Positions 17,041 to 27,408 of a stretch of DNA of 64,000 nucleotides are shown piece after piece; position 1 is the stretch's first letter, and every line of letters starts with the position of its first letter. Where the stretch lies: contig CAJNDS010000302.1 of the NCBI GenBank assembly GCA_905221605.1, forward strand, positions 290,342-354,341, in the 5' to 3' direction. Made by a program: the position numbers and the translations under genes. Below the pieces are notes generated by a model, which did no database searches, had not been told where the DNA came from, and saw only the letters and a program-made list of their open reading frames with translations. This DNA is from Symbiodinium natans (taxonomy: Eukaryota; Sar; Dinophyceae; Suessiales; Symbiodiniaceae).

Positions 17041-19242
17041 CTACCTGAGAGACAACAGGATAGCAATCATAACCGCATCACAAGCTCCCCCAAGGATGGC
17101 GAGGTACACCCCAAGTGCCGAGCGGACGTTGATCCGATCTCGCGGCTCCAGCTCCAGGCAACGGCCGCTAAGGATGTCCTCGCAATCCTTCAGGAGGGTG
17201 CCTTGCACGGAGTACTGAAGGTGGAAGCCCAAGTCGAAGATGATCAGGGCCATTGCTGCTCCGGACAAGGTTAGGGAAAGGGTGTTCCAGGCTTGTCTTC
17301 TGCCCACACTGAGGGAGCACACAAAGGCGCCCGGGAGGAAGTCCACGGGCACAATCTGCCGCAACCTAGGCATAGCTGCCATAGCTTCCTCAGTACCAGG
17401 CCGGTTGAACTCGATGTAGACTGTGGAAGGGCCTTCATCCGTCGGCAAGCCCTTACAGTGCACACAACTCCACAGCTCTTCATCGGGGTCACGGATCACG
17501 CGAATGCCCCCTACGACGCCTTGGCTCCTCCGCCATTTGCTGCGGCTTGCCTCTGAGGATGCCTCTAAGAAGTCAGCGAAGTCCCAGGCGTCCCCCTCCG
17601 GACGCAACCACACGTGGCTGCGGACCTCCTGGTCTGCGAGCACGCCATAGAGCAGGTTGTCTTGGTACTCCCGAAAATCCATCATCGTAATCGCCATCTG
17701 ATCGTCATCCTGCCAGGTGTCTCTCTCGCCGCCCGCAGCAATAATCACCGTCTGTGCCAGCATCAAGACGGCCATGCAACATGCCGCAAGCACACATGGG
17801 ATGCCGCTCCCATTGTGACGGCCACATGAGCCCAGCAACAGGAGCTGCGACTCCACATCGAACAGTCCCCCAGATCGCCCCAGTGTGACCTATACTTCCC
17901 TTAGAACTTTAATAAAAAATATCATTTGTTAATATCCCTCTTGGGTTTTATATAAACATAAGCAAAAATAATTCCCAAAGGGGGATAGAGTGACTTCGTT
18001 GATGCATCCCCAGCAGGAAATGGAGGCACCGTGAAGAAGCACAATCCCGAGACCTCCAATCACCAAGAGATTCGTTCTCCGACGGGCGGCGAGCGTAGAT
18101 GGTTCGGAGAAATCCTGGAACTGCAGCTGCAACAAATTGGAATCCTGCCCCCAGCTGTCCGGATCAGTCAGAGGGAGCTCGCGTGAGGGCGAGCAAACGA
18201 GCAGCAGCTCCTTGCCATACACTTGGGAAAGCATCGGGTGCTTGCTCCGCGGGCAAATCATGGGCTGGCAAGGGCGGTCCCCGAAGGCTTCGCGGAGCGC
18301 GCGTGCGTCGCAGCTGCAGCAAGTTCGCCACTCAGCGCGGGAGTTCAGCCAAAGCGACACGCAAAGCAGAATCAGCGTGAATGCTTGAGCCATCGCCTCC
18401 AACATGCTGTATTGGACGGGCGCTGTTACCTCGACTGGGTCTTCTGGTGTCGGGCCCTCGCACTTGAAGGAAACAGATCCTGAGTAGAGCTCCAGCGTTG
18501 AAGCTGCATGAAGCAGCAGCTCTAAAGCAGCCAGGAGATACCACAATGTTGCAGCCTGGTGGATGACCTTCATATGCAGCGGCAGCATCTTCTCCTGCTT
18601 CTGAAGGAGGCCTTCAAGCCAATCGAAGAGGCTACCCCGCTGCGATCCCGTCCATGCCTGCACTCTGCGCCAAAGCCAGGAACCGCTGCTCTTGTTCGCC
18701 AGATCTTCTTCGAGAACTGCGAGATCGCCAGTGAAATCTACACGCCAGGTGACCCGCAGGAACTGATCCCCGCAGCTGCAGTGCGAGGGCAGCACCGTCA
18801 GAGACTGCAGCAGGAGGCCAAAAACCAGTGACCAAGCGTAGATGTGGACCTCTGTGTCTCCACAGTTCAAGTAACAGAAGCCCAGCAGGTGAGTGTTCGC
18901 GTCGGCGTAATCCTCCAAGGCCTTGCACTTTTTTGGCGCATCCGCCTGCTCCGGCGTGAAGCTGACACACGCATCGGGGTCGCGCAGGGACCAAAGGCTA
19001 ATGATCGCTGCACTGAGCGCACAAAGAAGAGAGCCAAGCTGATTCCGCGGTTGCAGAAGCCTCTCCTCGGGCTTCCCCTGCGCGCTTGGGCTTATGCTCA
19101 CATCCGGCAAGTTGCTTCGCGGCGTCTGGCTTCCCGTACTTCGCCCCAGAACCGTGCGGCCTGGTGAGCGTGCATCGCCAATGATGCCAGCAAGGCTATC
19201 ATCGAAGAGCCGGTCGGTGGACTTGAAACATGACGGCAGCAT
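17041..19242 (-). CDS. Multi-pass membrane protein, two exons
   Basis: Exon 1 (19,242-17,995) has 416 codons and exon 2 (17,889-17,041) has 282 codons plus TGA. Removing 17,890-17,994 as a GT-AG intron joins CINE to VTLGRSGG in frame, giving about 698 residues. Hydrophobic segments near residues 70-90, 133-153, 225-246, 285-305, 395-416, 444-466, 615-640 and 675-698 suggest about eight membrane helices, with a Cys-rich loop (CCSCDAR) and a Ser/Pro/Arg-rich N-terminus. The start is the first ATG; a family G element lies 20 bp upstream and could end an upstream intron. No known family recognised. These are the longest uninterrupted host exons in the window. Confidence 0.75.
17890..17994. mobile_element. 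Family B introner-like element (intron of membrane gene)
   Basis: On minus it runs GTCACTCTATCCCCCTTTGG to AAGTATAG and is flanked by GTCACTCT and GTCACACT, an 8 bp direct repeat with one mismatch. Splicing from the GT of the first repeat to the AG before the second restores the uninterrupted frame. Ends CTATCCCCC and GGGAAGTATAG are imperfect inverted repeats. 105 bp, no coding capacity. Confidence 0.85.
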
Positions 19243-19264
19243 GGCCCCTGAACCCTTATAAGCC

Positions 19265-19370
19265 CTACCTCAAGAACCCAAAACCTACTGTTGTGTAGGT
19301 TCTTCTTATAAGACCCCCTATAGGACTCTTAGGTAACCTACAAAAAAGTAGGGTTTGGGTTCGTAAGGTA
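19265..19370. mobile_element. Family G inverted-repeat element
   Basis: CTACCTCAAGAACCCAAAAC at the left and GTTTGGGTTCGTAAGGTA at the right are inverted repeats of about 24 bp. The interior has a second hairpin 'aacctactgttgtgtaggtt'. The AAGAACCC core resembles the ends of family D. Confidence 0.75.
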
Positions 19371-20470
19371 AACCCTATAGCTTCTCACTCGGACCAGGAC
19401 CAGGGCGCTGAAAATCTTGCGCAGGACAACATGGGCCCATCAAGATCCACGCCCCGCAACGGTAAAGGGTTTCGGGTTAGGCGGTGCTGCGTGGAATCGG
19501 CGATCCAAAGTGCTCATGGTGCAGAGAGGATACAGGAGCCTGTACCTGTAGCCTGTAAGTCAATGCCGCCGGCGCACGAAACCCTGAAGCCGTCCGATCC
19601 GCACACAGGCCCGATTTAAGCAAAGCCTAAGTTCCCAACCCCCCCCCCCCCTTCTCCCTTTTGCAACCGGGCTTGGGGGGGGCGAGCCAGACCTCCCCTA
19701 AACCCTGAGCCCTAGAGGAAGTTGGGACCCTATAAGACCCAACCTAAGAAACCCCGAAACCCGAAGAAAGCCACTTGCGTCCAAGAGGCAATACCCCGAG
19801 TCGGCCGCAGGCTCCTCTGCCGCTGCTGGAGCCTAGGCGGTCTGGGTGGGGGCTCTGGAGAATAAGAATAACGATGATGGTTGTCATTAAGTACTATACT
19901 GTACAGATCCATTCGCTTGCTTGCCCGTAAGTACATAGAAATACAGATAGATAAGTAAGCAGAGAATCAAAACGAGAGAGAAACAGAGAGAGAGAGAGAG
20001 AAAGAGACAAGGACGGAGAGGGAGGAGAGGGAGGGGGGGAGCTGGAGCGAGGAGAGAGGAACAAAGAGAGAGGCCCAGTGTTCAAGCACCTGCTGAGTTA
20101 AGACGCTGCCCGCACGTCGTGTGCAGCCCTAGTCAGAGGCAAGTGGCAGCTTCTGGCTCCTCCAAGCAAAGGGGCAGACGAATACCCTTAAGCCCCCCCC
20201 CCCTTTCAAAACAGGCACCCCAATTAAGAAAAAATCAAGCTGTGCTCTGAAACATCACTTTGCGAGCTGGCAGCTAGCAATATCCGTTTGCACTGCACAC
20301 CTCCCCAAGACCCTGGGAGGACCTCATCAAAAGGACCTGACTCATAAGGGCTCCTGAAAGCCACGCACGCTCCCTTGAGACTTGCACGCCGTCTCGGCTC
20401 CACGGCAAGCACGAATACCCTGAACCACCCTAAACCACCCTAAACCCTAAACCCTAAACCCTCAACTCAA
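19371..20470. other. Non-coding with GA-rich and homopolymer tracts
   Basis: C runs near 19,640 and 20,190, a GAGA-rich stretch (19,975-20,080) and a few CCCTAAA words (20,435-20,465). No gene supported. Confidence 0.5.
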
Positions 20471-20471
20471 C

Positions 20472-20556
20472 CTTTCACTGCACGTGCTTGCGCCTTTGGA
20501 GTCTCCACGGTTGCCGGCTCGGCCGATGCCGTGGCATCAGTAGCTTCCCCCTGCAT
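20472..20556 (-). CDS. Exon of an Ala/Glu/Thr-rich protein
   Basis: Minus strand, 28 codons from an ATG (MQGEATDATASAEPATVET) ending AAAG/GTTGAG, followed by CCCTAAA repeat on the plus strand. The low-complexity, charged composition resembles the exons at 12,430-12,544 and 21,146-21,214. Whether the ATG is a true start or internal is unknown. Confidence 0.5.
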
Positions 20557-20607
20557 CTTTGCGACCCCAGCCCAATATCCCTTCCCTCAATTGAGGAAGA
20601 TATAGGG

Positions 20608-20657
20608 CTTCGGGTTTAGGGTTTAGGGTTTAGGGTTTAGGGTTTAGGGTTTAGGGA
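20608..20657. repeat. TTTAGGG block
   Basis: Six tandem units. The next 450 bp has open frames on both strands but no convincing exon. Confidence 0.85.
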
Positions 20658-21145
20658 CAATAACCCACCAGTGTGAGGTAGCTTCCTTAATTTAAGTGGT
20701 CTTGGGTTAGTTGTGGGTAGCTCAGAGTGACGGCCACTTACACGGCCGCATGATGCCACACGGGGTTCCTTTGCAGGGTCTGGCTCTTTGATGTAACCTT
20801 TGGGACCACATGCACCCCACATGGGATCGTCTACCCTTACTACGAGAACCCCTGTGAAGGCAGGACACAAGTCACAAGACCGTTTCAGATTCATCTGGTC
20901 CCACAAAAAACTCAAGCTGACTCTAACGACAAGTGCGACCCTCAGTGCACTATCCCTGCGCGTGGAAACTTGCCGTTCTTCGTAGAAAGAGCCCATTTGC
21001 GCAACCTCGTCATGGCACAAAACACACCTTGCTGAGGCCTGGAGGCCCCCTAAGGAGTTGTGCAAGGCACGATGGTGATCCGCAGGGTCGAAACTCCAAC
21101 ATCCCTAAACCCTAAACCCTAAACCCTAAACCCTAAACCCTAAAC

Positions 21146-21214
21146 CGCTGCCTCCACGGCGGGCTCTTTGAAGGCAGCCTTCTTCTTCTCCTTCCTTCTC
21201 TTCTTCTTCCTGGC
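21146..21214 (-). CDS. Lys-rich exon
   Basis: Minus strand after a CTGTTATCAG acceptor: 23 codons, ARKKKRRKEKKKAAFKEPA, then a GCG/GTTTAGG donor made by the telomere-type array at 21,102-21,145. It may belong to the same gene as 21,317-21,540, but the phase of a direct join would give a different, Glu-rich reading, so an unseen exon may lie between. Confidence 0.5.
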
Positions 21215-21316
21215 CTGATAACAGGTCTACGTGTGCCCCCCCTTTGTAGCCCCCCAACTAAGGGAGGCTGGCAGAATCTCCCGTAGAAGGAACCGTTTAG
21301 ACCCCAAACCCTAAAC

Positions 21317-21540
21317 CCAAATCATTGGCAGCCGACAGGTGTTGGAACCTACAAGGAGGGGCCCCCTAGTTATAAGTGTTATAAGAACCCAAATTGGAAT
21401 ATAAGGATCCTAAATTCAGTTATAAGTCCTTTAACTACAGTTAGAAAAGTAAGGGGGCCCCTGCTTGTAGTCCTCAGGGCAGAAACCCGAGCCTTCTTCG
21501 ATTCGGCATCCGCCGCCCCGGCTGGTCCTTTCGCCTTGTC
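21317..21540 (-). CDS. Two exons of a Lys/Ala-rich gene split by family A
   Basis: Exon 21,540-21,473 reads DKAKGPAGAADAESKKARVS and on to codon AG/. Exon 21,348-21,317 completes it as FQHLSAANDL and ends at a GTTTAGGG donor. The intron is 21,349-21,472 with a GA donor and a CCTTGTAG acceptor. Frame is kept only with the GA donor, a type reported for dinoflagellates. The acceptor of the first exon is supplied by CCCTAAG at the edge of a TTTAGGG block (21,541-21,606). No family recognised. Confidence 0.6.
21350..21469. mobile_element. Family A element, copy 4, acting as an intron
   Basis: TACAAGGAGGGGCCCCCTAG to GGGGCCCCTGCTTGTA. Its two ends coincide with the intron boundaries of the Lys/Ala-rich gene within two bases on each side. 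Confidence 0.85.
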
Positions 21541-21930
21541 CTTAGGGTTTAGGGTTTAGGGTTTAGGGTTTAGGGTTTAGGGTTTAGGGTTTAGGGTTTA
21601 GGGTTTTTGCCGCCCGTCTAGCCATGCTCCACGACAACCATTTGCAGAGAGGATGCTTAGGGTGCAAGGTTTAGGGCTTTAGGGCCTTCACACAAAACCA
21701 GCAAAGATGCCCAGCTCAAGGGTGCGAGCTGGGAGCCTGCGGAGAAAGAGTCGGGGTGTTCGGACAGGATTCGTGGCCCACGGTCATCCTGCCCCCCCCC
21801 CCCCCCCCCCCATGTTACCCTAACCCCTAAACCCTAAAACCCGGGCTCTCAATGCTCTCTAAGGTGCCGGCACATCCCCTAAACCCTAAACCCTAATCCC
21901 TAAACCCTAAACCCTAAACCCTAAACCCCT
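21541..21930. repeat. TTTAGGG block, island and CCCTAAA blocks
   Basis: TTTAGGG at 21,541-21,606, C run near 21,790-21,812 and CCCTAAA at 21,821-21,930. The islands have no secure exon. Confidence 0.75.
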
Positions 21931-22046
21931 GTAAAGAGAGGCAGACCGGGCTCCCGGAGAAAAAAAAACTCCGTGCAGTCGGAGAGGCTGCCTCATCAAG
22001 CCACTCTGAGAGTCGGCTGAAGACGTCCGGCATTGTTTCCTCCAGA

Positions 22047-22298
22047 CGAAGGGTTTAGGGTTTAGGGTTTAGGGTTAGGGTTTAGGGTTTAGGGTTTAGG
22101 GTTTAGGGTTTAGGGTTTAGGGTTTAGGGTTTAGGGTTTAGGGTTTAGGGTTTAGGGTTTAGGGTTTAGGTTTTATGGTTTAGGGTTTAGGGTTTAGGGT
22201 TTAGGGTTTAGGGTTTAGGGTTTAGGGTTTAGGGTTTAGGGTTTAGGGTTTAGGGTTTAGGGTTTAGGGATTAGGGTTTAGGGTTTAGGGTTTAGGGC
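22047..22298. repeat. Longest TTTAGGG array in the window
   Basis: About 35 tandem units with single-unit variants (GGGTTAGGG, TTTTATGG). On minus, the next island (22,412-22,308) is open with VVLVNMQDPLNAMSQTFGPN but plus is open too. Confidence 0.95.
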
Positions 22299-22570
22299 TC
22301 TCGCACTCGCACAAGGCAGGCAAGGATTCGGTCCGAAAGTCTGGCTCATGGCGTTAAGGGGATCCTGCATGTTCACCAGCACGACAGGCCGGTAAAGAAA
22401 GGAATGACCAAATAACTATTGCAACCTACAGTTTAGGGTATTCCAAAATTCAAGGCAACTTGAGTCTTCGGAACTTTGTAGTTTCAAGAACCTTGCTATG
22501 GACTGCGGACATCTTCCACGAACTCCCACGCCTAGGCTCCCATTCTGGATGCTGTTCTGTTCTTTGCTAG

Positions 22571-22669
22571 GTGAACAACAACTTCACTTCCCACATTGGG
22601 TTCAAGAACTCCAACGAAACCCGGATGCCTGCAGGTGCCCATTGTAGTGCAGGGTTTTCCTGCACCAAA
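22571..22669 (+). CDS. Internal exon with consensus splice sites
   Basis: Plus strand, exactly 33 codons between a pyrimidine-rich CTGTTCTTTGCTAG acceptor and a GTAAGC donor. Reads VNNNFTSHIGFKNSNETR and continues with a Cys-containing AGAHCSAGFSCTK. Two N-x-T/S sites suggest a lumenal or extracellular segment. No flanking exon was joined. Confidence 0.55.
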
Positions 22670-22756
22670 GTAAGCAGTTTAAGTTTGGCAGCCTAGGCTG
22701 GTTTAGGGTTGAGTTGGCCAAGATGTCCCAGGGAAGCAATCGTCTTTAACACGCGA

Positions 22757-23122
22757 CTACTGACTGGACTCCCACTCTAGCAAACATGATGACAAGACGA
22801 TCGTCTCGTGACACAACATAAGGGAGTCTCCTAAGTATGACTCAATGTTCTTCCACCCTCTTCCCATCGGGCTCCAAGGGTCCGAAACTCCTAAACCCCA
22901 AAACCCCCTACAATGCAAAATCAAGAGGCCAGCTTCCGACCAACCCAGATAGGCATACTCCCAAACCATGTTAGAAGCAAGGAGAATCTGTAGTACCCTC
23001 ATGGCCGGCCCAGACGTATGCGCATGGCCATCAGACAGTGCTTCGGAAAAGCTGCACCCATCAAAGAGACTCCCTGCATAGTTGGTCAGGACTCCGTCGC
23101 AATCCGAAGCCCACAAACACAC
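22757..23122 (-). CDS. Possible small protein or exon
   Basis: Open for 121 codons on minus from ATG, with DCDGVLTNYAGSLFDGCSF near the start and a hydrophobic middle (RVLQILLASNMVWEYAYLGW). The last third, after a GTAGGGGG/TTTAG segment, is less protein-like and may be intron read-through. No family recognised. Confidence 0.4.
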   Translation of the reverse strand: MCLWASDCDGVLTNYAGSLFDGCSFSEALSDGHAHTSGPAMRVLQILLASNMVWEYAYLGWSEAGLLILHCRGFWGLGVSDPWSPMGRGWKNIESYLGDSLMLCHETIVLSSCLLEWESSQ

Positions 23123-23261
23123 GCGACCACTACTATGGGGTGCTGGTTTGCGGGCGAGCCAACACCGTCAATTTAAAACCGTCTCCGGTCCAAACCCTTA
23201 TCCCCAAACTTGTAAAAACCTATTCAGGCAGTTCCGATGGCGGCCTATGTAACACGGGCGT

Positions 23262-24300
23262 AACCCTAAACCCTAAACCCTAAAGCCTAAACCCTAAACC
23301 CTAAACCCTAAACTCTAAACCCTAAACCCTATCCGAACCAAGCCGCCGCAGCTCTATCGTCCAATCTGCGCGGACCCCTGCCGCATGGCAGCAGCCACCA
23401 GAAGTCCTTAAAGCAATTTAAGATTGGGGGATAGGATTAGGGTTTAGGGTTTAGGGTTTCGGGTTTAAGGTGTCCCTGGACCCTTGGGGATATAGACCCT
23501 TTGAATAAGGTCCCTGTTTAAGAGAGCCAGAAGAAGGGTGGAGAAGGGTTCCCTTTTAAGGGTCCCCCTTATCCTACCTAGGGGCCTGAATAACTAGAAT
23601 AGGGTCTTGGGAGGTGATTATAGTATAGTTACAAAGGGACCATACGGGAATATGATTAGTAATTATTCTGACCCCTACCAATTAGGGCTTTTTGGGGTCT
23701 AGGGTGTCTAGAGGAAGTTCAACTAGCATCCACAACAGTACTCCATGTCAGTGGCACCGACACCTTGTCAGCAAGCACTTGCACGCAGGCTAATGGAATA
23801 GGCATGTGGTCAGTTCTGCTGGATCGACGCCATAAGCAGTCGAGGAGCAAGTTCTTTAGCTCGATGTTCGTTCCGGCAGATGCTGACCTCACACGTAGCC
23901 ATGTTGCCCAATGTAAGTTTTTAAGTTAGGCCTGAGAAACAATGTACACTCCTCCTGACAAGTGCCACTGTCAGATATGACGTTTTGCTACAGGTATGGG
24001 GGGCCCACCCCTTAGCAAAGACCTGGTGCCTGGTGCGCGAGTCCAACTACCATCAGGATCGTGCGATGGTCAACCCCAAGCAGAAGCAATCCACCGGTGA
24101 CAGGGCAGCAACCGCTGGTGACGAGGTTGCTCCACATGATGGGTTGTTGCGTATGGCTCAGCGGGGTCATTGGGGGTGCGATGTCCGGTTTACTCGAAAG
24201 TGGAGGTTTCCCACATCCCTCGAAATGGAAACATCTCCGTGCAATAGTTTATTAAACTATATAATATAACAAAACACGAACCGAAGAGGTACGGGGAGGA
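23262..24300. other. CCCTAAA block and largely unassigned DNA
   Basis: CCCTAAA repeats at 23,262-23,335 and TTTAGGG at 23,438-23,470. From 23,500 to 24,300 short frames are open on both strands, for example MATCEVSICRNEHRAKEL on minus near 23,900 and a 94-codon plus frame from 23,985, but strand could not be decided. Confidence 0.4.
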
Positions 24301-24330
24301 TCCCCAGTTCCCTCAAGCAGCACCCGCGAC

Positions 24331-24507
24331 CTACTGTAGTCTAGTCCGGTTAAAGGGAACTCCGCGACACTCCAAGACCCTCCTCACCTTCGTAGTGGCA
24401 GTTTTCACGTCACCTCCCCCCTGCGAGCTAAGGGACGCTTTGGTCATGTGGTGCTTCACGCATCCGCGGCACATGTCGTACCCATGTGCTCTGCAGCTCC
24501 AACGCAC
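24331..24507 (-). CDS. 3'-terminal exon with a Cys/His cluster
   Basis: Minus strand, 58 codons and a stop after a CTGACAGCGCAG acceptor. It begins VRWSCRAHGYDMCRGCVKHH, a C-x4-G-x-D-x-C-x2-C pattern like small zinc fingers of the ZZ type, then a basic tail. The intron upstream contains the CA/CAGA microsatellite at 24,617-24,811. The plus strand is also open here but lacks the cysteine pattern. Confidence 0.45.
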   Translation of the reverse strand: MRWSCRAHGYDMCRGCVKHHMTKASLSSQGGGDVKTATTKVRRVLECRGVPFNRTRLQ

Positions 24508-24587
24508 CTGCGCTGTCAGAACCACCCAGCCACAGACCCGAACAAAGCGGCAAACACACCAAAAGCTGCATCCGATGGATGCTCCCC

Positions 24588-24811
24588 CCCCCCCCCCCAC
24601 CATTGCACTCGTACAAAAACACACACAGACACAGACACACACACACACACACAGACACACACACACACAGACACACAGACACACAGACACACAGACACAC
24701 AGACACACAGACACACAGACACACAGACACACAGACACACACAGACACACACAGACACACAGACACACACACACACACACACAGACACACACACACACAC
24801 ACACACACACC
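24588..24811. repeat. C run and CACACAGA microsatellite
   Basis: A run of 15 C (24,588-24,602), then about 195 bp of ACACAC and ACACAG units. Every frame on both strands stays open, so the long frames here are artefacts of the repeat. Confidence 0.95.
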
Positions 24812-24998
24812 AAATCACCACCTTCCTGCCTGCGGGCCCTCCGACTGGCGAGTGCAGTGTGGGGATTTGTCGTCACAGTACCACGTGGTGGATCCGTTAT
24901 CAAACTTTTTGAGTTCCTGAGGCCAGGGGTGCGCTGAAGCTTTAAACGGCCACCCTTCAACAAGCCCTAACTGGCTCTACCGCCTCAACGCTCAGCTC

Positions 24999-25591
24999 TC
25001 ACTGCCTTCCTGCACCGAGCAACCGGGCCAGAAACCGCACGGGATTTGCATTCAGGAGCTCAGGGTGGTTTAGTGGGCCCCCTTCAACATAAAATGCTGG
25101 CTTGGTTTCACACACATGTGGATGGACCTTCACCTCAGCAGTCATCATGCCAAGCATGAGCGCATGGGACCCAACAAGCTCGACATCATGTGTGGGGTCG
25201 GTCGATGCAGCGAAGCACACCCTTGAGCATTGAAGCACATCAACGAACAAGTCGCAATCGGAATCGACACGTACGTGTCACCACTCAGAATTTCAGCATA
25301 CCCTATCATGCCTTGAACACCACCGGATGCTGGAGCGACACTGGAAAACATCCTAGTACCCTAAATGCGAGGCAACGTAGTGCTGTCCTGCCGCAACGTA
25401 CGACAATACTGCCCGAACAACTGGTCAACACATCGTCTAAGAGCTACACAGAAATCCAATTTAAGATAGGGGTGTACTGTTCCTGTCATGTCAGACATAT
25501 CTGGACCCTGAGACACTCTAGTTTGAATTTCGGGTTGCTTACCCCTCGACAGCCTAACCGCAAGCCCAAACCAACCCTCTGAGTTGCTCAT
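24999..25591 (-). pseudogene. Interrupted gene of ~190 residues
   Basis: Three consecutive minus-strand segments look like one protein. 25,591-25,361 (from MSNSEGWFGLAVRLSRG) is followed in the same frame by a TAG and then 25,351 on (GYAEILSGDTYVSIPIATCS). Near 25,222-25,238 the frame shifts to CFAASTDPTHDVELVGSHAL, running to a TGA at 24,999. Either the gene is decayed by one stop and one indel, or the interruptions are 24 nt and 17 nt GT-AG introns (25,353-25,376 and 25,222-25,238), whose removal does restore one frame. No family recognised. Confidence 0.45.
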
Positions 25592-25690
25592 ATAAAATCA
25601 GAACCACATACTACAACAATAACAATAGACTAAGAACATAATACTGTCGGGCTGCTGTTTCCGGAGGTTCGTGAGGGACTACCTTCCTTG

Positions 25691-25962
25691 GAGTTGCGCA
25701 CAGGATTCCGAAGATCACATAAGTGTAGGGATTTTGGGCAGGCTTCCAATTGGCGCAGGTACCCAAAGCCAACCCTAAACCCTGAGCCCTAGATGAGTAT
25801 TAGGGGTTCTGACCCTAAACCCTAAACCCTAAACCCGAAACCCTAAACCCTAAAGTGCTTTGAGAAAGGAGGGCCAGACTCACCCAAAAGTCTCAGGATC
25901 AATCACTGGACGGACGCTGTGCTTCTGCGACCCCGCCCTTCTCTTCACCCATGGTCGCCCTG
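25691..25962 (-). CDS. Two candidate exons
   Basis: On minus, 25,962-25,884 reads KRRAGSQKHSVRPVIDPETF before a consensus GTGAGTC donor, and about 25,775-25,691 reads YLRQLEACPKSLHLCDLRNP before GTAGTC. A CCCTAAA block (25,813-25,857) lies in the intron. Phases were not fully checked. No family recognised. Confidence 0.4.
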
Positions 25963-26696
25963 CCCAGAGAGCCCAATACCCCTTACACTTCGGGAATATG
26001 CCACAAACTATTTTCGGATCATTCATACGACGTCTCCCGGTACTCAGGATTTCAAGGAACCCTGCCCCAATGCCTTGATACGCTCCCTTTCATGGCAAAA
26101 TAGGACAAACCCTCACCGAAACCGCAGGGAGGTTACACTAGAGTTCAGGAAAGCCATCAACCATCCGCCTGCGAAGCGGAGATTTTCCAGAATGTCGCAA
26201 GTCATTGGACACGTGTCCTTTTCTTCAACAGTACCCTTATAGCCTTGCTGCCAGAACGTCGCTTCTGGAAAGGACGCAACCCCGACAAGGGGCCTCTGAT
26301 CTGGAACAAGCAGCTACCGCCGAGGACCCTCATGCAGCAAAAGCACGGGCATGGCCCCACTGAAACCCTCGCGCCTGCCTGCTAAGCCTTACAAGTAGGT
26401 TTAGGGTTTAGGGTTTAGGGTTTAGGGTTTAGGGTTAGGGTCTTCGCACCTGAAACTCCGAAATCGGCACCGGGACTGCACTGTGAGGCTATTTGCCCAG
26501 GCTCAGCTCAAAGCCAGCTACCTCGCTTGAGGCAGCTGCCGTCTCGGGAAACCTCGAAACCAACATTCTGTTCAGGGTTTGGGATACTTCGTTTGCTTTA
26601 CGCTTCGTGGATCCCTTAAGATTCGGGAGGTTGCTTTTGGTTTGGGCCTAAGCCCCGGGCTGACTTTGCAACAGTCTGAAGTCATCAAGCACTGCT
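25963..26696. other. Unassigned DNA with a TTTAGGG block
   Basis: Plus frames run from 25,860 to 26,240 but are weak. TTTAGGG units at 26,397-26,441. A short minus exon-like piece at about 26,569-26,541 (NVGFEVSRDGSCLKR before GTAGCT). Nothing firmer. Confidence 0.35.
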
Positions 26697-26805
26697 CTTA
26701 GGGTAGTTGCATGATTCCATAGTATCCCCTTCTATACCCCTACAGAACCCTTTAAGGAGGTAAGGGACCATATTCAGGGCCCATGGAACTAACCTTAGAA
26801 CTGCG
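26697..26805. mobile_element. Family C element, copy 2
   Basis: Shares 'agaaccctttaaggaggtaagggacc' in two overlapping halves and 'agggcccatgga' with the other C copies. Ends GGGTAGTTGCATG and CCATGGAACTAACC are partly inverted. Confidence 0.7.
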
Positions 26806-27023
26806 ACAGATGTAAAGCTAGGAGAGCATGCCGAGAAGCTTGACATGTGCCTCTGGCAGCACCACCACCTGACACGCAATGTCTTCTCTACACCCTAAAC
26901 CCTTCTTCCTAAACCCTAAGCCCTAACCCTTAAACCCTAAAGCGCTCGCACGTCGTGCGCATGCACGCTGTTCGCAGCCAGGGATCCGTGGTGAGTGTGC
27001 GGCGGCTTTCCAAAAGAAACTAG

Positions 27024-27195
27024 GGGGATGCCTGTCTTGGTGGTCCGGATTATCATAATAAGGAGGATGAAACTGTATGTGGGCCCGAAAAAACCGGGAC
27101 CCAATTGGTGGGAAACGAGCATATGCCATATTTAGGATGGGGGAGATGTTGGCAGCTCTCGTCATCGAGATACCGCAGAGAGAGCCGCCTTTGCA
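27024..27195 (+). CDS. Internal exon, plus strand
   Basis: After an AAAGAAACTAG acceptor the plus strand is open for 57 codons to a GTGAGCAG donor. It includes GGPDYHNKEDETVCGPEKTG and GNEHMPYLGWGRCWQL, a hydrophilic, protein-like sequence. Without splicing the frame stops two codons later at a TGA. The minus strand is also open but is Pro/His/Arg-rich. No family recognised. Confidence 0.45.
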
Positions 27196-27408
27196 CGTGA
27201 GCAGCTGTCCGTGAAGATCAGGGTGATGTCGCCTTTGCTGCAAAATTAGCCGGGCGGGTGCGACCTTCAGTCAACCTCACGGCGCATCCCCTTGAAAACT
27301 TAAACCTCCTCCCCCCGACATTGCAGAGCGTGCTACAATGACATTGAAGATTGAATGCTCTCATGCTCATGTTGAGGTGTTCATGTCACGGGCAGCAAGG
27401 TTCAAAAA

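Noticed and set aside
16668-17048. 126-codon plus frame of Thr/Ala repeats
   Set aside because: Produced by trinucleotide repeats.
22047-22298. True chromosome end
   Set aside because: Array is interstitial with unique sequence on both sides and many similar blocks in both orientations.
24331-24963. Long frames on both strands through the CA/CAGA microsatellite
   Set aside because: Any frame is open in this repeat; only the unique part at 24,331-24,507 is kept.
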